Shown piece after piece: positions 24,901 to 37,905 of a stretch of DNA of 64,000 nt. The position numbers were made by a program, and so were the translations under genes. Every line of letters begins with the position of its first letter. Positions within the stretch are counted from its first letter, which is position 1. Location: NCBI GenBank assembly GCA_950295325.1, contig OX485809.1, forward strand, positions 10,230,001-10,294,000, read 5' to 3'. Below the pieces are notes generated by a model that had not been told where the DNA came from, searched no databases, and saw only the letters and a program-made list of their open reading frames with translations. This DNA is from Polytrichum commune. Its lineage: Eukaryota; Streptophyta; Polytrichopsida; Polytrichales; Polytrichaceae.

Positions 24901-27900
24901 ATACACAGAAAAAAACTGATAGCTAACATAAACTATGTTGCTTTCTCAAGATTAGAAGAATGTAACACATGGTCTTTGGTCAGCTGGAACATGAGCAGTT
25001 CAACCTTCTCACATTGAACATGCATTCTCCAGAGTTACAAGAACTAATCACCAAGGAGAAATGAGATGTGTGAATTTACTAATCCGCAAGTAACGTATTA
25101 ACTGAAGAACACAAAGTAAACAAAAACCAAAGAGGCATAGAAAATCTACGGCAAACTGCTGGAAAAATTCATTATTTCTGATGCAATGATATTCTTATCA
25201 GAAAGACCTTGACTACTTAAAGCTCTACACCATTGTGCTTTGGGTCATGAAAATTATAGACCATTAGATTGTGGATCCACTTTGATACCACATGAATAGA
25301 TAAAAACTCACTCTCCTTGAAAATGCAGTCAATGGAACAAAACTAAGATGTGGAGGTAGGTGTTTTGTGAGGTTTCGTTGAATCCAACTGGGTCTACGAA
25401 CAAGCACAGATCTGGTGGAGTCACTAGAGCTTTTCTCCTGTGTTCCTTATGAAGTTCCTTAAACTTCTGAATAAGTGGGGAATGGCAAAACATCTGTAGC
25501 TAGGGACATATATGGCAATGCAACAAACCTTCAGAAGAATGAGCGATTAAATGATCGTACACCAAGTCCCCAACAGCATGGCGAATTTGTGGAGCCTCAT
25601 CAATAAGAAGGTCGTACAGAGAGCCCAGCTCTTCATCATTTAAAAGTTGATGCCTATATACCCAACTCCAGATTAATAATTGAACCATAGACCATCAGAC
25701 TGCGAAAAAATGACTCTTTAATATAAAATGTACACATTGAGGCGATCAACAGACATCTTATGCACTGTGCACTCTGAATTCAATTCACGTGCTGATCCAC
25801 TCTCCAGGATGCTTCCAAACCATCACTCACTTGAGTAGTTGCTTCAGCAAGCCGATAGCGTTTACAGCCACAGTCATGTCAACATCATCTGCCATCTCCA
25901 CCATTCGATTGGAAAAGCGAGCAGAGAACAAAGACAGCGATGGTACATGATCATCAACTGCATACAAAGCCTGGAGTGCACCAATTGAGCTGTTGCGAAC
26001 AGCAGGATTCTGCATTGATGTGGTCACCATAAAAATGAGTTAAATACCATCTATACTTGGTGAAGATAAAAATGTCAGTCATCAAGTCACTAAAACTGGG
26101 AGAGCACTACAGCAACATAGACAACAGGCCAGCAACACAGATAGCAATAAAAGTTGACCTCTCAGTGATTCTTTGGATGAAGGGTAATTTGAGATTAAAA
26201 GGAGAAATCCCAAATCACAAACAGTGTGAAGGAGGACTTAGAGATAGTTAGTTCAAAACCTTATCATTCAGTGTCCAACCAATGTACTTCAAGTACAGGT
26301 CCTGAAGGAACAGTGACGGATAAGAGACAATCCAGGATCCCATAGCAGTGATGCACGCCTGCCGGATTTCAGGATCCACATCCCTGTAACGATGCATGAA
26401 AAGCCTGTACAAGACAGATCTTCTTTAAGTATTAAAGACAGACAAAGAATGCAGTAGGCTTAATTTGATGAAGCTGGGGTATGTGAGGGCATCAAGTCAT
26501 TAGGTCTATACAACAGGGCACCAATGTTTCTCTCAAAGCTGACATTCATTGGTGCAACATTTTCATTTGCACCACCGCAGTATCCCAATATGAAGAAATA
26601 AAAAAGTTGCATGGATATAGAGTAGAATTTAACACACTCATCAGAACGTTTGGCTCCATGAGAGAAGACATCTAAACAGGTGTCAGGTAATTGATGGTAA
26701 GAAATATATCATACAAACAGCGGCCATCACATCTGCAATCTTCTTAGTAAAACACAGGGTGGATAATCTCAAAAGTAGACATAAGTACACTAACCCTGTA
26801 AAAATCCTCCTCATCATCTCCTCTACCATAGTTATCTTCTCATGCTTCTCTGATAATTGTTTATTTAGAGATTCAATACGTGCTCCTTCCTTGCGTTTTT
26901 TCTTCTCTGCATTCAGCTGGCGCTGGGCAGTCTCTCGAGACTGACCCAAAGTTTTTGCAACAGTCACAAACGATGTCACTAGCTGGAGCCCTATCAGAGT
27001 AGCAACATGCCGGAACACTCTCGGTGGAGTACTGGCCATTAATTGGACAGAAAGCAGTCAAAAGGTGTTAGTACAAACAGAAATAGTTGCGACTCATTAA
27101 TAGAGGTACAGTAACAGAAACAAGAATAATGGCAAATACAACATCTGAATACCGTGAAAGAACTTAACAGACTGGAGAACACCTCAACATAATCTCTATA
27201 GTACATGATACTTGATTGTCCAGTAATTCTTGAAGCAAGTATATAGCCTTGAAGAGTACCTTTTTAAGCCTGATCACAGGACCAGTAGTCAAAGCACAAG
27301 TGACCACTACAGTGCAATAATAAAGCACAACTAAGATTCCAAAAGAACAGATAATAATAAAAATGCCTTAGTGCATCGTACCAAGATAGTGCAATAACAT
27401 AGTCCATGCACTTTTCCATCAACTGTTGGTCAAAAAGAGCACTCTCTTGCGACTCGCAAACGAGAATGTCCCAAAAGGAGAGCAAATTATCTTTGAAAGT
27501 ACGTCCATCCTTTTTAGCCCCAAGGTAGTCCTCCACAGCACCCTGCCAAGTACATTAAGGATATACACTTCCATATAAATTTATAACTAGAGTGTCATGT
27601 TTGAGCATGTTGTGGCATGCTAAGAGCCAATCCCCACTTTCTTGGGAAACTGAACTCGAATTTGGATGTTTGAACCCCAACCAGGCTAGAAGAAGGCCCA
27701 ATTGTCATGGAAGGCTTTGGCAGCAGTTCAAGAGAACTCCTTCTGACATTTAGACAAATATATCCTTGTAAGCTTGGTGTTAACATTCCTTGTAATTGTA
27801 GTCAAGTTAGAAAAAGGATATATAGGGACATACAGAAAATACTTAATTCCATGTGTAAAAGTTTATCTAGCGGAAGATGGAGTAAAGACCAATCTCAGCC

Positions 27901-29131
27901 TAAGGAATAATAACTGGCAATTCCACTTTCTGAGCTGACATCCTTCATTATCTAAGCATTCAATTTAGACTACTTTCAGGATATTCTCAAATCTAATTAT
28001 TTACAAGCAAAAATTTTACATCATAGAGGATACTTGTTTTGCCTTTGAGAGCATCTCTTTCACAACATCATCAACATCCAGCTCAATGAAAGATTCCTCT
28101 TCCAAATCAAGTGTCACTCCACATGCCTGCGATCACAACACTGAACTTGAGTTATTTCATGAAGCTCTTATAGGTCAATATTCAGCCCAGCCTCCTCAAC
28201 TCATTATGAATGCTGCAAATTCTCCAAACCCTGCAACCAATCCAGGTCATACTAACTTGCAAAGTGCACAACATAGTAAACTAGGTCAAATCATACCAAG
28301 ACAGATCATAATGCACTACACAAACCATTTCCATATTGAGGTGTTTGTAAGGTTGTGCACAAACCTCAAACATTGTCAAAAGTAGCTCAGTCAATGCTTC
28401 CACTGGATTGGCTTCATAGCGTGTAAGCCACTTCAAGGCTGCTACGTCCACGTACTTGCCCTTGTGTTTGATGATTTCTGATCACAAGAATTGAAGGCGC
28501 ATGAGGGACAATAAACAGAAAGTTTCACTAACATGAAGTTTACCTTTCAAAATCTTCAGGTTGGTACTAGGACCATTTCAAATAATTCTAGAGGCCTTAT
28601 TCTACCTCCATTATGTGTACCTTACCCCACTTAGCCCTGCACACAACGACCCTGCAAGCATCTACAAACATCCATAGTCGCCTGCACTCTGTTGCATTCA
28701 ATGCTTCTACTGTTCCTGAGAGAATCCCTTCATTGTAAGTGGACTTTCTGACTTATGCCGGAAAAAGAGGGACATATTGACGTTAAAAGCTTTAACATCA
28801 TTTGGTTTTATTTAGTTCAGTAACTCTTTCCATACCATGGAAAAGTTGGGACATACCAATCAAGCTCTCGCTCTCAATGTCAGAACTTGCAGCTGTGTGC
28901 TTCAAAGGCTTCTTGGTCTTTGCTGTGCTCTCCTTCTCCCCGTCCCAACCTCCTCTTAGGTGTTTCTGTGCACAAAGTGCGAATTTAACCTCTCATGCTT
29001 GAAGAAGAGCCCCTATAACCCTAAAAACAAGGGAGTCAAGAGCATAGTACCTGAGCACTGTGTGGTCGTTTTCTTGGCGGTTCATCTTCCTGGTCTTCTT
29101 TATCACTATCTTCCTCCCCACTGCTATCCAT
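18991..29131 (-). CDS. SCC3: Cohesin subunit SCC3 (STAG/SA family)
   Basis: 22 coding exons: 29051-29131, 28857-28965, 28365-28477, 28034-28126, 27382-27542, 26795-27031, 26260-26404, 25831-26009, 25529-25653, 24677-24804, 24358-24534, 23589-23750, 22897-23091, 22478-22615, 22066-22266, 21721-21869, 21435-21603, 21179-21322, 20557-20822, 20196-20317, 19385-19893, 18991-19116. They total about 1,242 codons against about 1,100 in Arabidopsis. The acidic N-terminus leads into the STAG region ([24 protein letters not shown]). The stromalin conservative domain is at about 265-355 ([39 protein letters not shown]), followed by HEAT-like helices and an acidic, Ser/Pro-rich tail ending KRARLE. SCC3 binds the kleisin and DNA in cohesin for sister-chromatid cohesion in mitosis and meiosis. 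Nearly all junctions keep phase with good sites; the donors at 22066 and 21721 are weak and those two boundaries are uncertain. Confidence 0.93.
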
Positions 29132-31600
29132 TAGCCTGCATGATGCGTTGTCCAAGTAACTGAAATTAATAGAAATTGACTAGATAAAAGGGTTTTAACA
29201 TATGGCAAGTGTCTTCCATCATCACTTCTAAGTTTGGCATGTCAAAGTAAAACTTGTATAAGTTGAATAGCGTTGTCATACACAAATGAACATGACAATC
29301 AAGAAGGTCCACAATATTTAGCAATTCACAAGAACAATAGCTCATGAAACATAACTGCCAGTGATAAGATCCCCTGGATATGAGGCAAGGCAACTAGGAC
29401 CTTGAGATTGTACATCATCAGTTCTTAAATCTCCAGACAGGTCAAGGTGATCTGAATATGCACACTAAGAGTGATGCTCATGACATCAGAGGCAGCCTCT
29501 TATGTCGTCTTATGTATCAGCACATTTCATCCTCACACCAACACATGGAGAGCAAAATTTCAATCATCTCTGAGAGGTTAGAGTATCTAGCCTAGGACAT
29601 ACAAAGATGAACAGCTCGCCATTTTTGTCTCTGCAAGGTCAGTTGTTTCACATGGTCACTCCTCTTCACATATATAAAGGCTTAAGTCATGTGATACTCT
29701 CTACACAAATTCCAACTGAAGCACATCAAGAGAAAGTGGAGATGTTCTCTCTCTCTCTCAATCACTATGCAAGGCCAAGGATAATAGCTGAATGTAAGAC
29801 CGCTTACTCTTTAAGCAACCGCGAATTGAGTACGGCTTGGCGACGGTCCCTCTTTTGGGTTTCAGCTACTGGTCTACCTTCCATCTCTTTCTCCAGCTCT
29901 CGGCCTCTCGAAATATAGGCGGTTCTCTGCAGATTGTCAGTTCCGGGATGTGATCAGTGGTAGTCTTTTGAGCACACTGCTTTTTTGCACGTCCTTCACG
30001 GCTGGTCCAAATTCTGCATGGAATGCAATCTTTCCATGAGAAATTGTTTAAAATTGTCAAAAGGTTCAATGACCGCAGTTAGCCCTTCTGATACTGCGGT
30101 AACCGTCAGAGTTACAATCAGCAGGCGGTGACCACAACTATATCGAGGAGCAGTTACTACCAACACAGGACAGAAGAGCTGTATTTTCAATGTGGAACTC
30201 TAAATCTAGCTAAGAGAGGTATGCACTGAAGCCTTTCGAAAACCTTGCAGGGCATCACATAAAAAATCGAGGGAAAGCACATCAAGGCCACTCTCCGTAT
30301 CCGTTTAACTTGAAAGAAAATGTGAAAACGATCTGAAAGCACCTAATGACCATTGGCCTGTTATTAGGAAGCTCACCAACAAATACAGCTAGAAGGAGTA
30401 AAAGAAAAGGATGAGGAGAAGAGGACTCCCTTCTAAATGTAGAACCCATGCGTGAGCAAGTCTCCACCAATTCTACATCAAGCGCTAAATTGCTGCCACT
30501 TTTTCTGCTAGACAGGTGCCTTCAGAATTGAAACCGTGATGAATAAACACCAGAGGAGGCGAAATACGCATTTAGGCTCGCTCGTACAGAATATAATCGA
30601 TGTCCTAGATAAGCTAGCTCCACAGAGAAGCATGGAGTAGTCGTGAAGAAAAAGAAGGCATGAAACCTAATAAAGAGATAGGAAGCGAAGGCCACGACAG
30701 GTAGGAAGAGGAGAAGACCTGAGAATCCAAAGGCCAAATTCCAGGCCAAATTTTAAAAGGACCACAACGAATGATCGAGGAAGAAATAAATGGCCAGAAT
30801 AATTAGGCATCAGTGAAGCAATGCAACCAGTAACCGCAGTTGCAAATTCCGAAACAAACCAAAATCAAGACAGGACCAGAGCAGATTACTGCATACTAGT
30901 AGCAAAAATTCGAGAATCTAATTTCAGAGAGAGAGAAAAATTAAGAGTGAAAGGAACAATCAGTGGTGAGCAGGATTCTTCGTTAACGATGCGAGTTCAT
31001 GTGTGCTAAAACTAAGAATGCGAGATTCTAGAACAAACAAATTTCAGTAAAAACGATGCAGAGCCGAGCCGAAGTCCGTGAATGAGTTTCTCACAAAACA
31101 AAAATAAATTAATGAAGAGTGAAAGGAACCAACCCTGGCGAGCAGTACCTTTTCTCCTCTATGCAATTGAAGGTGTGGCAAGGGTTATAGGGAAAAGGAA
31201 CATTATGAACTGCAGAGGAATGGTCCGTGAATCGGATTCTTGAAGACCGAACCTAAGAAAGATGATTTCGCGTCGCTGTGAAATCAAATGAATGTGCTGT
31301 AGTGTGGGTTTGGGGTTGCAAGGAGTAGATAAATTGAGAGCAAGTGATTCAAAGAACAGTAGAGGTTCTTGAATCACATTTCTGAGGACTGGAAAGAAAT
31401 GGAGATCGAAAGAAACTGACCGTGAAGAGCAGGATTTTTATTCCGGCAACGAATGATGCAATTAAAGGTGCTTCGACCAGGAGAAGAATCGCGGAGTCGC
31501 AAGCAGAGGAGGCGGCAGCAGCAGCAACAGCAACAAAAGCAGGGGAGAAAGGATTGACTAAGTTAATAATTAAGGCGGGAAAGTTGAAAGGCTAGGTAGA
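29132..31600 (-). promoter_or_regulatory. Putative long 5' leader (with introns) and promoter of SCC3
   Basis: No conserved frame. The sequence just above the ATG (TGCAG, then GCTAATGG) looks like a splice acceptor, so the first exon(s) are probably non-coding and lie further right. Purine-rich and CAG-repeat sequence at 31,490-31,560 fits a transcribed leader. Loosely repeated blocks (GTGAAAGGAAC and variants near 30,950 and 31,115; GAGCAGGATT near 30,968 and 31,425) occur. Confidence 0.35.
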
Positions 31601-31709
31601 GGACGACGGTTCTGCTCTCCTCCGCAATGCCAGAGTGCTCAATACGAGTGGAATGGCTATAGTTTGTTCTTTATTGCTTTTGTCTGTGATAAGTTTAAAG
31701 CTTACTAAT

Positions 31710-32016
31710 AAGGGTGGGTTTACACTAAGTCCAAGACATAAGAAACTCTAAAATCAAAAGCAATCTTATTGGTCGAGAGCAAAATTTGGGGCCCAAGGAG
31801 GTTACATTAGGGTTTAGTCCAAGGTATGAATAAAATGAAGTGGCACTAATTTGGCATCACTATCTTGTCAAACCTCAATAATCTCTACTTTTGAAAGAAT
31901 TTTTTTGAGTTCGAGAAATCAATTTTCGATCTTCAGTCCAAAAGTAAGGTTCGTTTAGTTAAGGAGTGTTTGGCCTCGAGTTTTTTGGACCCAAACCCTA
32001 ATGTAGACCCACCTTT
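31710..32016. mobile_element. Small TIR element (about 307 bp)
   Basis: Left end AAGGGTGGGTTTACACTA and right end, read inverted, AAAGGTGGGTCTACATTA match with four differences. A further copy of this end (GTGTAAACCCACCCTAA) lies at 58,186-58,203. Flanking TAA/TTAA suggests a 3-bp target duplication, not certain. No coding capacity. Confidence 0.65.
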
Positions 32017-32711
32017 AAGTCATGTCTTGCATCATGTTCATAATTGGTCGCTCATCTAAGAAAACACTTCAAATTGTATTCTTTCATCAATTGCGGAGAG
32101 CATTTCAACTAGCTTTGGTTGTTGTTTATGAGCATACCAATGATGCCTAATAGCTAATTTTTCATCCAAGAACATGTGGATTATCATAAATTATTACTCT
32201 CTCTCTCATCCATGAAGACTCAATATCATCATAATTCACATGTTCTCTTCATGAGTTGATCAACTATGATTTATAACCAACTCAAGTATGCAGACAACTC
32301 GTAGCTCTCATACCTTGTCATTCACTCTTGTTGGTTATCTAAGTCCATAAGCAGCTTAAATAGGTGGATGTCTCGTTGTGTCACAACTCATCCATCTACT
32401 CACTTCATGTTAGCTATGTAGAGAGAGAGAGAAAAAAAAAGAGAAAAACTTCGATCTCCGAAGAGACCGACGTGAATGAAGTGTCTGTTCGATCCTCCTC
32501 CAATCCAATGCCCACAGGACAGAGGTATGGAGGTGAAGATCTACTCCTCCCTTTCGAGAGTAGACACTATAGTCACCAGTCACTAGTAACATGAACCAAA
32601 ATGGTTAGTTATTAGGGGGGGGGGGTTAGTATGATTTGGGTCGCCATGTTTCTAGTTCATTGTTAGTGGATGGGGTGGAGAAGCTTAGTTGTTAAGGTTT
32701 TATGGCTTTAT

Positions 32712-34385
32712 CTAGGGGGGGTCTAGTGTTTGGGGTAGTGGTTGATGGTTTTCTATTCTTCTTTTGTGTAGGAGGATAGTCATGGCATATTTTATGGCGA
32801 TAGTATTGATGTTTTTAAAGGTATTTTTAATGGTAGACATAGGTATTTTAAATTTATTTTTGAGTGATTTCATTGAAGGAATGTGTGTAGTGGCTCTAGC
32901 GCCAGCGGTGATTATAATAAGGGGGTCAACTTTCCATCCTCTAGCCGCAATACTATCAATTAATGGTTTGTACTTGTTATTTTTTGCTTCGAGTGTTTCT
33001 GAAGAGAATCTATCATTACAGTATGTAAATTCGAAGAATTGTATGGTGAGGTTGGGGTCCAAGTCTGTGGGGGGGTCGTTTTGGTATGGTAATCCTCTAA
33101 CACAGAGGATGTCAGGTCTAAATCTGGAGTTACAATGGCATCTTTGTGTACCGCATGTGCAAGGGAGTGGCCAGTTGGGAACAGTGTTTTCCTGGGGTGT
33201 ATTATTAAAAGTGCTAGCATTCATGAGAGTATAACATCTAGATTTCTCAGATGAGATTAGTAGTTTCCTAATTTCCCATACTGCTTTGTTGTGTCTTTTG
33301 ACGTGGAGTGAATGTATATGTTGTTGTTTACACGTAAGTAGTACATGTAACCACGTGTCCGGTTCGTATGAGGTGCAAATGGGGCATGTAATAGAGGGAT
33401 ATGTTTGTCTACCGAAGAACAATTGTTTTCGAGCATTGCCCATATAGGTTCATGTTCGGAATTTGATGAGGCATGATTTTTGTTTATCCGTGACTTCCGG
33501 ATTTTCCCAGAATTCGTTAGAAAGTTCTTTATCTATATCTGCATTTCCTATCCATTTGTAAGTGTTGGGGGTTTGTGTGGCCATGTTTTCCAAGTTATTT
33601 TCCCTATCATATTTAATAATTTGTTTTTCTAGGAATCTAACGGGGCCTTTATCAGGAACGTCCGTCATTGAGGTCCAAACGTCCTTTTGGTAGTAGTATG
33701 GGGTGGCATGGGCATGCTCATATGGGTGAATGGCAATTTTGTGTTCTAGTTCTAGCCCTTCTTTTGCCAATTTGTCTGCTTGTTCGTTGCCGGCAATATT
33801 GACGTGTGCTCTAACTTTGTATAATGTGATTGGTTGTGTTCGGTTTTGAAGTAGTTGTACCATGGTGGCGAGGGTAATTTGGTCGGGGTGGCTATTGTGA
33901 AGTGTGGGGTGTTTAATTTGTGTGTTGAGTAAGTGTAATACGTTTAGACTGTCGGTAAATATGTATGCGGGTTCGTTTGGGTATAGTGTATTAATGGTTG
34001 TTAGTGTTTCATGTATTGCTATCATTTCTGCTCGTAATATGTTTTGATGTCCATGTAGTCTTTTGGAGATGTTAAGGCCCTTGGGGCTATAGATTCCATA
34101 GCCGGCTCTTTCTCTTCTCTATACTCCAGGGTTAATTTCTTTGGGTTTCATGAAAGAGCCGTCTGTGTAGTAGCTGAATTGAGGGTGGAATTTTAGTGGT
34201 AAGTTAGTTTGGTAATCTGGGAGTTGTGGAATAGGTGTGTTATTATTTACAAGTGTGTTTGGGTAGTTAGATTTAGCCCATTTTTTGCTAGGGTTAACGG
34301 CGGTATTCACGGTGGTGGGTGGTGCAATTTGTGTGTGAATTTGTAATATTTGGAGGTTATTTGCTATGTTGGTGAGTTGATTCAT
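32712..34385 (-). pseudogene. LINE RNase H domain and C-terminal Cys/His finger (broken)
   Basis: One frame, interrupted by stops at 34119 and 33450. RNase H residues are visible: YTDGS (first Asp) near 34,160, an RAEMIAIHE segment with the Glu near 34,030, FTDSLNVL (Asp) near 33,955 and AHVNIAGNEQADKLAKEG near 33,790. A C-x2-C-x9-H-x4-C finger (CPICTSYEPDTWLHVLLTC) follows near 33,350-33,390, as in the C-terminus of plant LINE ORF2 proteins. In autonomous LINEs the RNase H domain removes template RNA during target-primed reverse transcription. Confidence 0.8.
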
Positions 34386-35864
34386 TTGTTCGTAGGTACC
34401 GATGTGATTGTTTTGGTGGTGGATACAGAATATTCATAGTGTTGATAATTCTTTCCTCGTGATATTGAGTTCGGGGGGAATTGTGGGTTCTTCGTATATA
34501 ATGGTGTATGCTGCAAAGTGGGCAATGATGTGTGTGTCCGATAATGGGCCAGTATATGGGTTAAAATTGTGGTACCAATCCATGTCTTTTGAAATAAGTA
34601 TAGTGATTGTATTTGGATCGTTTTTGGCCGCAATGCGGGCCCAATGGATGGCTTGTTGTAAGACTGTTGCGTTATGGGGGTGGGCGTAACCAATTCCTTT
34701 CCATTTTTGGTCAAATGTTTTTCCTAGGGATCCAAATATTCTATCCCTGGAGAATGGTGAGTGGAATTGGGTGAATTGTATGGGGCAAGTAACTGGAGAT
34801 GAGAAGTATGAATGGTTGATATTGAAGGATGTTATTAGGAAGTCTAGTATTGGAGTTGGTATTGTGTATTGGGCACGTTTAAGTGGATCGTTTTTTGGAA
34901 TACGGTATTTATACCTTTAGTATAGCCACACGATTTCTGTTTCAAATGATTGGGTAGGTGGTTTTAGACTATGTGGGGTATCTTTAGCTTGATGGTATTG
35001 TTTCCATAACCACAATAATATAGTTTTTGATATGGTAATGAGGTGCTGACCGTTGTCTTCATATATGTGAGCGACGTCGAATTGTGTTTGGATAGTGTTA
35101 GTGTTTGTTTCGATGTCACTCTCTGGGTTGCATTCATTAATGGAGATATGTGCCAATGGGATAATTGTGGCAGGGATAACGTATCTAGTGTCTTGTTGTT
35201 GTTCTATGGAGAAATATGCATTGATGATGTTTGAGAAGTGTTTGTGTTGTCTTTTTGTATAATATTGGGTAAGTAGTTCGGTGTTGTGACGACTAGTATA
35301 TGCGTCACAATAGGGGAATAAATCTCTTTGGGTGCGCCATTTGTTGTATGTATTATTATTTGGGGTAATCCATTGGCATAGATATGATGTGTCTTTTCTT
35401 TGTATCCCATTAGAATCTGTGAGTTGTCGTTGTTTGTGGTCAAGTATTGTGTGTATGGGAAATTTACGGGGGTTTTTAAGCATATTATTGGGAGGTGGGG
35501 GTAGGTGGGGGACCGGGGGGTTCGGGGGGTGTATAGGGGGAGTTGGGTGTTGAGGAAGGATGTTGTGGTTTATTATTGTATAATCATTTTTTAGGGTTCG
35601 TGGAGGATAGTGGTTTGGGCATGTGAGTGGATATTCTCGGTGACAGGAAGGGTGGCAGAATAATTGGTTTGCGATGTTTAATGCACTCTTTATGAATTTT
35701 GTAGGGTTGGAGTGGTATATTTTAAAGTCATCTGGGTTCATTAAGGTGACACCGTTGGACATGGTTATTTGTTCTAATTTTATTATATTATGCAGTAGAA
35801 GTTTTTGTAATAGTTTAAGTGAAGTGTTGGGATTTAGGCCCTGTAGGTTTTGTGCTTCTTTCAA
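34382..35864 (-). pseudogene. LINE ORF2 region between reverse transcriptase and RNase H (broken)
   Basis: Two frames (34917-35864 and 34382-34714) contain no domain I recognise. Their composition (N, T, H, P, I) and orientation match the rest of the LINE, so they are most likely the linker of the same polyprotein after frameshifts. Confidence 0.6.
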
Positions 35865-36169
35865 CCATGCGGTTTCGAGTGGGGACGGATTTAATAGAAA
35901 TGTATCTATTGTGCTTTTTAGGTGGACTCCGCTTCTTGTTTTAGTAGGAATAACGTTATGGTAATAGGTGATCTAACACAGTGGTGGTATTTAATGCGGG
36001 ATATTTCTTTGGAGCCTCCAAATTTAGCTAGTATAAATTGTGTCAATCCATAATAGATTTTGCCAAGTCTACCTTTGTCATTGAGGGCGTTTTGTAATTG
36101 TTCTCCAATACAGCGCAGGTAGGCATTTTGTAGTGAGAATGCTTCAATTCCGAATAGATCATGTGGAAG

Positions 36170-37882
36170 TTATGTAGCAATATTAGATGTACATTTCGGT
36201 AATCCGCATATTATCTTGTGGAGTGCTATAATTTTTTTGTCGAGTTTCTTGATGGCCGGAATAGAGTATGGTACTGCGTAAAAGCTATAGGCTATTCCAG
36301 CACGTATGACTGTGTCTGCCATGTTGATTTTTTGCTTCATGGTGGCTGGACATGCTACGAGGGCTTGACATTGTTTGATGGTTTTTGCTGTAGTGGTGTT
36401 TATTTGTGTTTTCCATTTAAGTGAAGGTGCGAGGTTTATTCCAAGATAAGTGTATGGTTCGTGTTGGTTTAAAACTGGAATTGGTTGCTTTCTATAATTT
36501 ATATTAGTAGATTGGATCAAGGCTTTGAATGTTATGGGATTCATTTTTGATTTATTAGGACATCCGGTCACTGTGTATTTGGGTATTCCTAGGTCCATTC
36601 TTGCCCATCCGCAAAATTTGTCTAATTTATTTAGTTGTACTTGTAATGATTTTAGTTTGTTAGCAATAGCTGCCAAGTCATCTACATATGCTGCGGATGT
36701 AATTTTTTCTTTAGATGTTCCGAAGGTGTATCCATTATCACCTTGATGTAGCCATCTAAGGAGGGGTTCTAAAAATATTATAAATAAGTATGGGCTGAGA
36801 ATGTCTCCTTGTATTGTATATCTTTGAATGAGGATAGGTAGGATTTTACCAAAGTGTTCTCCCGTAAATATAGTAGATGTTTGTGAGTATATGTTCCCAA
36901 CGAGGTTTATGGCGTCAGCTGGATAGCCCAGGTCCTTCATTATGGCTAAAAGTCTTGCATGGTCAATGGAGCCGAAAGCATTTTTTAAGTCGATATAGAG
37001 GATGTATATATCTTGGTTCGTAAGTCTAGCATCTTCTAATGCTGCAATGAGGAGTTGAAGTTGCCTAGATGTTCCTCTTTCAGCTCGAAATCCTTCTTGG
37101 TTGTCATGCAATATTTGGTATCTTTCCCCATAAGCTGAAAGGATAGATGTTAGTGTGCTTGTGTATAATTTATATATGGTGTTAGCTAGTGCGATAGGTT
37201 TGTGGTTGGTAAGTTTTGACGGGTTCTCTTTCTTATATAGTAAAATTGTTAAATTGGTTTTCCACGATGCGGGAATTTGTTTTTGTTTGTAGCAGTGTTT
37301 GAAGAATAGATAGAGTAGTTTGTGAAATCGTGGGGGCATATTTTTTAAGATTGAATTAAAGATTTTGTCTGGGCCCGGAGCTTTGTTGTTGCCTAGGTTT
37401 TTAAGGCAGAAGTCTTATGTGTCTTGGTCAAAGTATGTGTGCAGGGGAATTTGGGGATCACCACGTTGATCGATTGTAAATCCTTCTAGGTCGTGCCATG
37501 GGTATTGCCTAACACCACATGTGCAGTATGGTAGGTGAATATTATGGTAGTGACATGTGGGTATTGTTGGGCGGTTACTGATGGATTGTTGGATGTGTAT
37601 TTCTTTTGCAATGACTTCAGGGCTAGTTAGGATATTGTTTTGTCTATCCGTAATGGAGTCTAAGGGGGAGGTTTCGGAGTGTTTGAAGACTTTCCTATTT
37701 ATCTTTTTGGGGCTTTTTTCATACATTTGTCGATATTTTGATACAGCTTTTAGAATACAGTCTTTGGTATATTTTGTGGTGATTTTCCTGGCGTCTTTAT
37801 TAGCGGTTTTTGCAATGGCAGTTATGATGTCTATCCATTCATTTGGAGGAGTGGTTGTTGTGGGTGGGTGTGGGATTAACAC
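36170..37882 (-). pseudogene. LINE reverse transcriptase (interrupted)
   Basis: One frame with a stop at 37415. Segments in order: NNKAPGPDKIFNSILK near 37,390, YIDLKNAFGSIDHARL near 36,980 (catalytic Asp), TIQGDILSPYLF near 36,800, AYVDDLAA near 36,680 (catalytic Asp pair) and YLGINLAPSLKWKTQI near 36,440. These are the conserved blocks of non-LTR reverse transcriptases. Catalytic residues are intact; the stop and the flanking frameshifts disable the copy. Confidence 0.9.
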
Positions 37883-37905
37883 ATTTTGGTGATTTCGAAT
37901 TTCAT

